This document shows, in pieces, positions 25,718-33,374 of a DNA stretch of 64,000 bases (the first letter of the stretch is position 1; every line of letters begins with the position of its first letter). Origin of the DNA: Parvibaculum sp049651025 (GTDB lineage Bacteria > Pseudomonadota > Alphaproteobacteria > Parvibaculales > Parvibaculaceae); contig NZ_JBASBH010000106.1 of NCBI RefSeq assembly GCF_049651025.1, positions 1 to 64,000 of the forward strand, given 5' to 3'. A program made the position numbers and the translations under genes. Below the pieces are notes generated by a model, which ran no database searches, was not told where the DNA came from, and saw nothing but the letters and a program-made list of their open reading frames with translations.

Positions 25718-28048
25718 TCAACTGCATTTCGAGAAGCCGCAGGAGGTGCAGGTTTCGCAGCCTTCCTGACGGATCATGGCGCGCTCGCCGCAGCGGTCGC
25801 AGCCCTTCAGCTTGACGGCGCCGAGCGGCGGTTGCACCGGTTCGCCGACAATGGCGCGAACGGCTTCAGTCAACGGCTTGCCGTCTTCATGCGCGATGAA
25901 GCCCGTGTCGATCATGTGCTGCTCGATCACTTCGCCGATGGCGGCAAGCAGGCTCGGCACGTAGCGGCCCTTCATCCATGAGCCGCCGCGCGGATCGAAG
26001 ACTGCTTTCAGTTCCTCGACGACGAAGGTGACGTCGCCGCCGCGGCGGAAGACGGCGGAGATCATGCGCGTCAGCGCCACGGTCCAGGCGTAGTGCTCCA
26101 TATTCTTGGAGTTGATGAAGATCTCGAAGGGGCGACGGCGATTGCCCTGTCCCTCGGCCTGCAGGATGTCGTTGATGGTGATGTAGATCGCGTGGTCGCT
26201 TTCAGGCCATTGCAGCTTGTAGGTGAAGCCGGGCAGCACGGTTTCGCGCTCCAGCGGCTTCGACATATAGACGACGCCGTCCTTCTCGTAAGGGGCCGCC
26301 TTGTGCGGCGCATTGAGGGCGAGCGCGGGCTGGGTTTCGGCTTCTGTTTGCGGCGCGGCGTCAATAGAGAGAACGGAGCCGCGCACATCGCTCGGGCGAT
26401 AGGTCGTGCAGCCCTTGAGGCCCTGTTCGAAGGCTTGCGCATAGACGTTCTTGAACGCCTCGAAGGAAATATCCTCCGGCACGTTGATGGTTTTCGAAAT
26501 CGAGCTGTCGATGAAATCCTGACAGGCCGCCTGCACGGCGATGTGCTCGGCGGGAGCAAGCTCCTGCGCATTGACGAAATAGTCCGGCAGGGCCGCAGTC
26601 TCGCCGAACATCTTGTAGAACTTCGCTACCGCATAATCGGTCACGCGTTCTTCGCGGCGCGTGCCGTCGGGCATCAGCACCTTGCGCGTATAGCCATAGG
26701 CGAAAACAGGCTCGATGCCGGATGAGACGTTGCCCGCGAAAAGCGAGATGGTGCCGGTCGGCGCGATGGAGGTCAGCAGCGCATTGCGGATGCCGTGTCT
26801 GGCAATCGCCTCGCGCACATCTTCATCAAGCGCGGCAATCGTCGCGCCGGACAAATAGGCGTCCTGATCGTAAAGCGGAAACGGACCCTTCTCCCTGGCG
26901 ATGTCCACCGATGCGAGATAGGCGGTGCGCGACAGGGCGTGCATCCATTTGCGGATCAGCGCGATCGAGGCGTCGGAGCCGTAACGTGTGCGACACATGA
27001 TGAGCGCATCGGCGAGACCCGTCACGCCAAGGCCGATGCGGCGCTTGGCTTTTGCTTCCCGCTCCTGTTCGGGCAGCGGGAATCGCGAGACATCGACCAC
27101 ATTGTCCATCGCGCGCACGGCGACGCGCACGAGGTCGTCAAGTTCCGCCTCGTCGATATGCGCCTTGTCGGTGAAGGGCTCCTTCACCAGCGCGGCGAGA
27201 TTGATCGAGCCGAGAAGGCATGCGCCATAGGGCGGCAGGGGTTGCTCGCCGCAGGGGTTCGTCGCCTGGATCGTCTCGCAGTAATAGAGATTGTTCCGCG
27301 CATTGATGCGGTCGATGAAGATCACGCCGGGTTCGGCATAGGCATAGGTCGCGGCGATGATCTTGTCCCAGAGCGCGCGGGCCTTCACCGTTCTGAACGT
27401 CTCGCCGCCGAAGACGAGCTTCCAGTCGGCGTCGTGCTTCACGGCGTCCATGAAGGCGTCGGTCGCCAGCACCGAGAGGTTGAACATGGTGAGCTTGCCC
27501 GGCTCGCGCTTGGCATCGATGAAGGCTTCAATGTCGGGATGGTCGCAGCGCATCACGGCCATCATCGCGCCGCGGCGCGAGCCTGCCGACATGATGGTGC
27601 GGCACATGGCGTCCCAGACATCCATGAAGGAGAGCGGGCCGGATGCGTCCGCGCCGACGCCCTTCACCGGCGCGCCTTTGGGGCGCAGCGTCGAGAAGTC
27701 GTAACCGATGCCGCCGCCTTGCTGCATGGTCAGTGCGGCTTCCTTCAGGTTCTCGAAGATGCCCGCCATGGTGTCGGGGATCGTGCCCATGACGAAGCAG
27801 TTGAAAAGGGTCACGTCGCGGCCCGTGCCAGCGCCTGCGAGGATACGGCCGGCGGGCAGGAAGCGATGACCGCTCATGGCGCGCTCAAAGCGCGTCGTCC
27901 ATTCGGCGCGAACTTCTGGGGCTTCTGCTTGGGCAAGGGCTGTGGCCACACGCGCGAAAGTGTCTTCCACCGTTTTATCCAGCGGCGTGCCGTCCTCACC
28001 GTGAAGACGATATTTCATGTCCCAGATTTGTTCGGCGATCGGATGCAT
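25718..28048 (-). CDS. nrdJ: Adenosylcobalamin-dependent ribonucleoside reductase (class II)
   Basis: A 776-residue class II ribonucleotide reductase, which makes deoxynucleotides with a B12 cofactor and needs no oxygen. Visible marks: RFLPAGRILAGAGT (about 61-74), FNCFVMGTIPD, MQQGGGIGYDFS, the active-site NPCGEQPLPPYGACLLGS and APTGTISLFAGN; the C-terminus carries a cysteine-rich tail (CDRCG...CETCTSCGFSKC) for re-reduction. No N-terminal ATP-cone is seen. The ATG at 28048 gives MHPIAEQIWDMKY; a TTG 4 codons earlier is possible. Three DnaA-box-like 9-mers lie in its upstream region. Confidence 0.95.
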   Translation of the reverse strand: MHPIAEQIWDMKYRLHGEDGTPLDKTVEDTFARVATALAQAEAPEVRAEWTTRFERAMSGHRFLPAGRILAGAGTGRDVTLFNCFVMGTIPDTMAGIFENLKEAALTMQQGGGIGYDFSTLRPKGAPVKGVGADASGPLSFMDVWDAMCRTIMSAGSRRGAMMAVMRCDHPDIEAFIDAKREPGKLTMFNLSVLATDAFMDAVKHDADWKLVFGGETFRTVKARALWDKIIAATYAYAEPGVIFIDRINARNNLYYCETIQATNPCGEQPLPPYGACLLGSINLAALVKEPFTDKAHIDEAELDDLVRVAVRAMDNVVDVSRFPLPEQEREAKAKRRIGLGVTGLADALIMCRTRYGSDASIALIRKWMHALSRTAYLASVDIAREKGPFPLYDQDAYLSGATIAALDEDVREAIARHGIRNALLTSIAPTGTISLFAGNVSSGIEPVFAYGYTRKVLMPDGTRREERVTDYAVAKFYKMFGETAALPDYFVNAQELAPAEHIAVQAACQDFIDSSISKTINVPEDISFEAFKNVYAQAFEQGLKGCTTYRPSDVRGSVLSIDAAPQTEAETQPALALNAPHKAAPYEKDGVVYMSKPLERETVLPGFTYKLQWPESDHAIYITINDILQAEGQGNRRRPFEIFINSKNMEHYAWTVALTRMISAVFRRGGDVTFVVEELKAVFDPRGGSWMKGRYVPSLLAAIGEVIEQHMIDTGFIAHEDGKPLTEAVRAIVGEPVQPPLGAVKLKGCDRCGERAMIRQEGCETCTSCGFSKCS

Positions 28049-28112
28049 GGCGTTACTCAAAAAGACGGTCGGAATTGCGAAGTCTGAAGCTTAGCACAAA
28101 TGCGTTCTCTTT

Positions 28113-28219
28113 TTGTCCACAAAGAGAGCAGGGGGAAGCAGGCCGCCAATCGACTGAGTCTACGATGTAATTCCTCTTATCCCCTTTATCCACAGGGGGT
28201 GCCTGCGAATTTATCCACA
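28113..28219. promoter_or_regulatory. Cluster of DnaA-box-like 9-mers upstream of nrdJ
   Basis: Two perfect TTATCCACA boxes lie at 28186-28194 and 28211-28219, in the same orientation and 25 bases apart. A third with one mismatch, TTGTCCACA, lies at 28113-28121. All are within 171 bases of the nrdJ start and outside coding sequence (plsC ends at 28222). DnaA is known to control ribonucleotide reductase genes in some bacteria. Confidence 0.7.
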
Positions 28220-28221
28220 GA

Positions 28222-28953
28222 TCAGGGGGCGGAAATCCTCATTCCACCTTCCGCCAGCAGCTTTGCCGTTGCGGTCTCGATGCGGGTCTCGAGCTCGGCC
28301 ATGAAGCTCTGGCGGTCGAGGCCCGCCGGGATCGGCTCCAGGAATTCGAGTACGATGGTTCCGGGGTGACGCAGCATCTTGCGGCGCGGCCAGTAGAGGC
28401 CGGAATTCACCGCGACCGGCACGCAAGGCACGCCGAGCTGACGATAGAGAGCGGCGACGCCCGGCTTGTAGTCGAGCTTCGTGCCGGGCGCGGCGCGCGT
28501 GCCTTCGGGGAAGATGACGATGGGGCGCCTGGCCGCGATGGCGGCCTTGCCCTGCGCGATCAGGCGGCGAATGGCGGAGGCGCCCGCGCTGCGGTCCACC
28601 GCGATCATCTTCGCCTTTTTCGAGAACCAGCCGTAATAGGGAATCCAGAGCAGCTCGCGCTTCAGCACCATGGCCGGGTCGTCGAGAATGTCGGTGAAGA
28701 TGATCGTGTCCCACATCGATTGGTGTTTCGAGGCGACGAGAAACGGACCCTTGGGGATCGTGCCGCGGATTTCATAACGCGTTCCGGCAATCGCACCGAG
28801 CAGCCATATGGTCAGGCGCGACCAGCAGCGCATCGCCCAGACGGTGCCGCGTCGGGGCAGAAAAAACATGGGCGTCGCAGCCAGATTGACGACAGCGGAC
28901 ATCGCATAGAAGGCGAGATTGAAGGCGATCGATCGGAACCAGAGCAAATCCAT
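28222..28953 (-). CDS. plsC: 1-acyl-sn-glycerol-3-phosphate acyltransferase
   Basis: A 243-residue membrane acyltransferase. The catalytic H-x4-D is in SKHQSMWDTII (about 75-85); the acceptor-binding FPEGTRAAPG (about 148-157) follows. Two hydrophobic segments (about 8-30 and 38-58) attach it to the inner membrane. It makes phosphatidic acid from lysophosphatidic acid. It ends just before the DnaA-box cluster, and 18 bases separate it from the DUF218 gene upstream. Confidence 0.9.
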   Translation of the reverse strand: MDLLWFRSIAFNLAFYAMSAVVNLAATPMFFLPRRGTVWAMRCWSRLTIWLLGAIAGTRYEIRGTIPKGPFLVASKHQSMWDTIIFTDILDDPAMVLKRELLWIPYYGWFSKKAKMIAVDRSAGASAIRRLIAQGKAAIAARRPIVIFPEGTRAAPGTKLDYKPGVAALYRQLGVPCVPVAVNSGLYWPRRKMLRHPGTIVLEFLEPIPAGLDRQSFMAELETRIETATAKLLAEGGMRISAP

Positions 28954-28971
28954 TTTCCTTCAATCTCGCGA

Positions 28972-29598
28972 TCAGGCGCGCATCAGCAACGGACGCGCAT
29001 GGGCGAGCGTCAGCAGATATTTTGAGTATTCGGAAATCAGAAGCCGTGTCGTGCCGGGAAAATCCCACCAGCCGTCGAGATGAAGCGTGTCCTGAATGAC
29101 GGGGAAGGGTGTGATGGCGACGCCGGGCATGGCGCGGCCAAGCTCCAGCGCAGCGCGCGGCATGTGATAGGTCGAGGTCACGAGGATGATCGAGTGGTAT
29201 TTGTGCCGACGCACCCAGGCGGCCGTTTCGCTCGCATTGCCGATCGTGTCTTCCGCCTGACGGCCGAGATCGACGCAGCAGTCGAATTTGGGGGAGGCGG
29301 TGCGCACGGTCTTTTTCAGCGCGCCCAGTTTCACCTCCGGGTGGACGCCGGTGATCAGCAGGCGCGCGCCCTTGCCGTCATCGAGCAGCTTCACGGCTTC
29401 GGCAATGCGACCCTCGCCACCCGTCAGGGCGACAATGGCGTCGGCCACAGGCACTTCGTCGGGCGGATGTCTGTCGAGCTTGGCTGCAAACAGCACGAAG
29501 CCTGCCACGTAGAGCGCTACGAGCAGCCCGGCAGTGAAGGCAATCGCCTGGACGAGCCGTTTTCTCAATCTCTCCAGAGCCGTTTCTCCAGCCGCCAT
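28972..29598 (-). CDS. DUF218 / YdcF-SanA family membrane protein
   Basis: About 208 residues with one N-terminal TM helix (about 16-38) and a DUF218 domain: ADAIVALTGGEGRIAEAVKLL, RLLITG, then ASETAAWVRR and LVTSTYHMPRAA. SanA/YdcF relatives influence envelope properties; the reaction is unknown. I prefer ATG 29598, with GAGAAG in front and the TM helix soon after; a longer form from ATG 29667 has no ribosome-binding sequence and an odd N-terminus. Probably co-transcribed with plsC. Confidence 0.82.
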   Translation of the reverse strand: MAAGETALERLRKRLVQAIAFTAGLLVALYVAGFVLFAAKLDRHPPDEVPVADAIVALTGGEGRIAEAVKLLDDGKGARLLITGVHPEVKLGALKKTVRTASPKFDCCVDLGRQAEDTIGNASETAAWVRRHKYHSIILVTSTYHMPRAALELGRAMPGVAITPFPVIQDTLHLDGWWDFPGTTRLLISEYSKYLLTLAHARPLLMRA

Positions 29599-29725
29599 GT
29601 CTTCTCGCGTTTGACGTTTTACCGCTGCCGTATCCCAACCGGGGAGGACCATAACATAAGGTGCCATGGTGAGGCATAGGAGGGAAATTGGGCAGATTCG
29701 CGGTCGGTTGCAGCGGGCGGATGCC

Positions 29726-30685
29726 TCACAACAGGCGGTGCAGCGTCCGCAATACGGTCACGCGCGCGGTGACGACCGCAACAAGCGCGGCGGCAAGCGG
29801 CACGCCGACAAGGGCCGGATAATATTCGAGCCGCAGCCCGGAAATCGGCACCATGAAGATGCCCGATGCGCCGCCTTGCGCGCCGAGCGCGACAAAGGTG
29901 GCGACTGACAACAACAGGCCGATGATGCCGCCGCGCAATCCCAGATGCAGAAAGTGGCGCTGCACTTCGGCGGCGATGAATTTGTCGCGCGCGCCCGTCA
30001 GATGCAGAACCTCGACGACTTCGCGATTGGCCGACAGGCCCGCGCGCGTGGCGAAGGTGACGATGGCGATCATGGTCGCCGCGACCACGGCAAGCACAGC
30101 ATAGGCCAGCCATTCGGCAGAGCGGGCGGCATGCAGCAATTCCGTCTGCCACTGGCGATGTGTATCGACTTCGGCGCCCGGCACGCCATCGGCGATGTTT
30201 TGCGAGAGCGAGTCGAAATGGGGCGGCGCTTCCGGATCGATGCGCACATCGATGAGGCGCGGCAGCGGCAAGTCTTCCGTCACATTGCCCTTGCCGAGCC
30301 AGGGCTCAAGCAATGCGGTCGTGTCGGCATTGGTGAGCAGGCGCGCGGAGACGATGCCCTTGGTTGAATGGAGCAGGTCGAGGACGGCTTGCGTCTGATC
30401 TTCCGGCTTCATCAGGGGCGATGGCTTGATCTCGACGGTCAGCGCGCCGGACAGGTCGCGCGTCCAGTCTGTCGTGGCGCGGCTCACCGAAAGGGCCGCG
30501 CCAAGCGCGAGGCTTGCAAGGAAGCACATGGCGGCGATGACGAGGACGAGCGAGAGGCCCGTCGCGCCAGCCGCAGGCATGACGCTGCGTGTTTCGACCA
30601 GCAGCGCTTTCAGCGCAGCGCCAAAGGGCGCGCGCTCGGGCGCCGGGTCGTCTTTCATGTCGCGCGGGGCGATGGGATCAGCCAC
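29726..30685 (-). CDS. ftsX: Cell-division ABC transporter permease FtsX
   Basis: A 319-residue FtsX. The cytoplasmic N-terminus is followed by TM1 (about 44-68), a periplasmic domain (about 75-190) and three further TM helices (about 195-220, 240-265 and 285-312). FtsEX couples ATP use to activation of septal peptidoglycan hydrolases. It begins with GTG at 30685, overlapping ftsE by 8 bases; an ATG 9 codons later is possible. Confidence 0.88.
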   Translation of the reverse strand: MADPIAPRDMKDDPAPERAPFGAALKALLVETRSVMPAAGATGLSLVLVIAAMCFLASLALGAALSVSRATTDWTRDLSGALTVEIKPSPLMKPEDQTQAVLDLLHSTKGIVSARLLTNADTTALLEPWLGKGNVTEDLPLPRLIDVRIDPEAPPHFDSLSQNIADGVPGAEVDTHRQWQTELLHAARSAEWLAYAVLAVVAATMIAIVTFATRAGLSANREVVEVLHLTGARDKFIAAEVQRHFLHLGLRGGIIGLLLSVATFVALGAQGGASGIFMVPISGLRLEYYPALVGVPLAAALVAVVTARVTVLRTLHRLL

Positions 30686-31337
30686 GGATGCTCAATCTCC
30701 CGCTTTTCAGCACCAGTTCCGGCGCGCCCGCTTCCTCGACCAGCGCGTGATCATGCGTGGCGATGAGGATCGAGGTGCCGAGCCTGTTCAGCTCCATGAA
30801 AAGGCGCAGGAGCCGTTTGCCCATTTCCGGATCGACATTGCCCGTCGGTTCGTCGGCCAGCAGCAGGTCGGGCTGGGCGACGACGGCGCGGGCAATGGCC
30901 GCGCGCTGCTTCTCGCCGCCTGAAAGCGTTGGCGGTTTTGCCTGCATGCGCTCGCCAAGGCCCACCCAGTCGAGCAATTCCTTCACATCGGCACGATAGC
31001 TTGCTTCCGCGCGGCCCTGAATCTTCAGCGGCAGCGCCACGTTCTCATAGGTCGTCAGATGGTCGAGAAGGCGGAATTCCTGGAAGACGACGCCGACGCG
31101 GCGGCGCAGGTCCGGCAGTTCGGCGCGGCTCAGGGTTGCGATGTCGCGCCCGAACATGGTGATGAGGCCGCGCGAGGGGCGCGAGGCCATGAACATCAAT
31201 TTGAGCAGCGAGGTCTTGCCCGCGCCGGATGGGCCGGTCAAAAAGTGGAGCGAGCCCGGCGCGAGGTGAAAACTCACATCGCGCAGGACCTCGGGCCCCA
31301 TCCCGTAACGCATGCCTACATTCTCGAAACGAATCAT
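30678..31337 (-). CDS. ftsE: Cell-division ATP-binding protein FtsE
   Basis: A 219-residue ABC ATPase. Walker A GPSGAGKTSLLK (35-46), Q-loop VFQEFRLLDHLT, signature LSGGEKQR, Walker B LLLADEPTGNVD and switch His in ATHDH are intact. The start at 31337 (MIRFENVGMRYG) is the first ATG. ftsX follows with an 8-base overlap. A consensus CtrA site lies 77 bases upstream. Confidence 0.93.
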   Translation of the reverse strand: MIRFENVGMRYGMGPEVLRDVSFHLAPGSLHFLTGPSGAGKTSLLKLMFMASRPSRGLITMFGRDIATLSRAELPDLRRRVGVVFQEFRLLDHLTTYENVALPLKIQGRAEASYRADVKELLDWVGLGERMQAKPPTLSGGEKQRAAIARAVVAQPDLLLADEPTGNVDPEMGKRLLRLFMELNRLGTSILIATHDHALVEEAGAPELVLKSGRLSIRG

Positions 31338-31413
31338 GCAGGGCAAGGTATCATGGAAGACAAATCAGGGGGCGGGGTCTGGAATATATGGCGCGTTGTA
31401 TGCGTCATATTGT

Positions 31414-31430
31414 TTAACCGGGCTTTAACC
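31414..31430. promoter_or_regulatory. Consensus CtrA binding site (TTAACC-N5-TTAACC)
   Basis: TTAACC at 31414-31419 and TTAACC at 31425-31430, separated by 5 bases, match the full alphaproteobacterial CtrA box TTAA-N7-TTAA(C). It sits in the 191-base divergent region between ftsE and the MJ0042 zinc-ribbon protein gene. Confidence 0.75.
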
Positions 31431-31528
31431 ATGGGCCGCGTTTCAATAGGCTCTTGGAAACCGCCTCTCGCAGTCTGTTTCGGCGAGCGGTATTGCCTGC
31501 GCCACCTCTCACCTCGGCATTGTTCCGG

Positions 31529-32428
31529 ATGATCATTACCTGCCCGTCCTGTTCTGCGCGCTATCCGGTGGATGCAGCGTCTTTTGCGCCTGCCGGGCGC
31601 AAGGTTCGTTGCGCCAAATGCGGACATACATGGCATCAAGCGCCGCCTACCGACCTTCCGCGCGCGTCGAGTGACGATGCCGTGGCGCAGGAGGAGGTGC
31701 GCGAGGGCGTCTCCGCTGCCGCCATGCCCGAGCCGGTGCCCGAATTTGTCGCGCCGCAAAAGCCGCTGTTCCGCTCCGAGCCGCCCGTATCGGCAAGGGA
31801 GCCGCTCGAGCCGGTGCAGGCGCCGGACGCCGTCGAGGGTGAAGCCGACCCTGTCCTCGCCGAAGAGGCGGGGCAGCAAGCCGGGACCGGCGGCAAGCTT
31901 CGCACCTATCTCAACGATGTCGCATCGATGCGGCGTGGCCGCGTGCTTGGCATTGTCGGCTGGGTCGTGCTGGTGCTGTTCGTCGCGGGTTCCATCTATG
32001 GCGTCGTGCAGTTCCGCAAGGACATTGCCGCCTTCTGGCCGTCGACCGCGAAGCTTTACGAGGCGGCGGGCGCGCCGATCAATCTGCTCGGTCTCGAGTT
32101 CCGCGATATTTCCTATGAGCGGCAGACCGAGAACGGCTTGCCGGTTCTCGCCGTCAAGGGTGTCGTGGTGAATGTGAGCGGCGAGGTGAAGACCCTTCCG
32201 CGTCTTCGCGTCGGCTTGCGCGATGCAAAGCAGCGCGAGCTTTATCACTGGACCTTTGCGCTGCCTGAGAAGGAGCTTGCGGCAAAGCAGTCCGCCTCCT
32301 TCACGACGCGCCTGTCGAGCCCGCCCGTCGAGGCGCGCGATCTTGAGGTTCGTTTTGTGGTGAAGGGGGAAGATTCGGAAGCTTCCACAGCCGCGCAAGG
32401 CAATGCGTCGCCTGCGCCGCAGAACTAG
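31529..32428 (+). CDS. MJ0042 zinc-ribbon membrane protein
   Basis: A 299-residue protein. The N-terminus is an MJ0042-type zinc ribbon with two CxxC pairs (CPSC at 5-8 and CAKC near 28-31). A Pro/Glu-rich linker follows, then one TM helix (about 138-160) and a periplasmic domain with DUF3426-like features (LEFRDISYERQTENGLPVLAVKG). Such proteins are common before hpt/cpdR in alphaproteobacteria; function unknown. The ATG at 31529 begins exactly at the zinc ribbon. hpt follows after 11 bases. Confidence 0.85.
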   Translation: MIITCPSCSARYPVDAASFAPAGRKVRCAKCGHTWHQAPPTDLPRASSDDAVAQEEVREGVSAAAMPEPVPEFVAPQKPLFRSEPPVSAREPLEPVQAPDAVEGEADPVLAEEAGQQAGTGGKLRTYLNDVASMRRGRVLGIVGWVVLVLFVAGSIYGVVQFRKDIAAFWPSTAKLYEAAGAPINLLGLEFRDISYERQTENGLPVLAVKGVVVNVSGEVKTLPRLRVGLRDAKQRELYHWTFALPEKELAAKQSASFTTRLSSPPVEARDLEVRFVVKGEDSEASTAAQGNASPAPQN

Positions 32429-32439
32429 CAGGTGAGAGC

Positions 32440-32982
32440 ATGAGCACACTTGCCCCCGGCGTGCATATTTCCGTTCTCTACGATGCAGCCACGCTTGCCT
32501 CGCGCGTGCGCGCCCTTGCCGATGAGATCGTCGCTGATATGGGGCGCGAGCCTCTTGTCGTTCCGGTGCTTAAAAGCAGTTTCATATTCGCCGCCGATCT
32601 TCTGCGCGCTCTGCACGAAGCGGGCGGCGAACCCGATATGGATTTCATCGGCCTGTCGAGCTACGGCAAAGGCACGCAGTCGCTTGGCGAGGTGACGATT
32701 GTGCGCGACACGGAAATACCGATCGAGGGGCGCGACGTGCTGATCGTCGACGATATTCTGGAATCGGGCCGCACGCTTGCCTTCGCCAAGGACCTCATCA
32801 CGGCGCGGCGGGCGAAATCCGTCAGGATCTGCGTGTTGCTCGAAAAGCCGGGCAAGCGCGCCGTCAATATCGAGCCCGATTTCGTCGGCTTCGAGTGCCC
32901 CGATAAATTTGTCATCGGCTATGGCATGGATGTGGCGCATGCCTATCGCCAGTTGCCTTTCGTCGGCGTGATGGAAGGTTAG
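32440..32982 (+). CDS. hpt: Hypoxanthine phosphoribosyltransferase
   Basis: A 180-residue purine salvage enzyme that makes IMP/GMP from hypoxanthine/guanine and PRPP. The PRPP motif is DVLIVDDILESGRTL (about 99-113); PVLKSSFIFAADLLR and the C-terminal PDFVGFECPDKFVIGYGMD segment are also typical. Second of a three-gene unit; cpdR begins 2 bases after it. Confidence 0.93.
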   Translation: MSTLAPGVHISVLYDAATLASRVRALADEIVADMGREPLVVPVLKSSFIFAADLLRALHEAGGEPDMDFIGLSSYGKGTQSLGEVTIVRDTEIPIEGRDVLIVDDILESGRTLAFAKDLITARRAKSVRICVLLEKPGKRAVNIEPDFVGFECPDKFVIGYGMDVAHAYRQLPFVGVMEG

Positions 32983-32984
32983 GC

Positions 32985-33374
32985 ATGGCGCGCATTCTCA
33001 TTGCCGAAGACGAGCCGAGCGTTCGCGATTTCATCACGCGGGCGCTGAAGGGCGTCGGCCATGAGGTGGAAGCCGTGGTCGATGGCAGCGACGCGCTGGC
33101 GGCGCTCACGCGCGCGCGGTCGATCGGCCTGCCGCATGAGCTTTTGCTGACCGACATTCTGATGCCTGTCATGGATGGCATTTCGCTCGCCTTGTCGGCG
33201 GCGCGCGATGCGCCGGGCCTGCCCGTCGTGTTGATGACGGGCTATTCCGATCAGCGCGAGCGCGCGCATGGGCTTGATGCGATCATCAAGGATATTCTGC
33301 TGAAGCCCTTCACGCTGAACGAGCTTGTGGAGCGCATCGATGCGGTGCTTGCGGAGACGCCGCCGCTTCGCTGA
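32985..33374 (+). CDS. cpdR: CpdR-type single-domain response regulator
   Basis: A 129-residue receiver with no output domain. The acidic pocket (E8-D9-E10), phospho-acceptor D57 in LLLTDILMPVMDG, T85 (LMTGYSD) and K107 (LLKPFT) are intact. CpdR proteins, when unphosphorylated, bring ClpXP to degrade CtrA and other cell-cycle proteins. The call rests on the AEDE N-terminus, length and the hpt neighbour. A consensus CtrA site lies upstream of the putative operon. Convergent with the TIGR02302 gene, with no gap. Confidence 0.85.
   Translation: MARILIAEDEPSVRDFITRALKGVGHEVEAVVDGSDALAALTRARSIGLPHELLLTDILMPVMDGISLALSAARDAPGLPVVLMTGYSDQRERAHGLDAIIKDILLKPFTLNELVERIDAVLAETPPLR

Noticed and set aside
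26795..28087. A 430-codon open frame on the plus strand opposite nrdJ
   Set aside because: Antisense shadow of nrdJ; no recognisable domain.
28049..28221. Adenosylcobalamin riboswitch upstream of nrdJ
   Set aside because: No B12-box-like segment is visible; the region is explained by DnaA-box-like sites.
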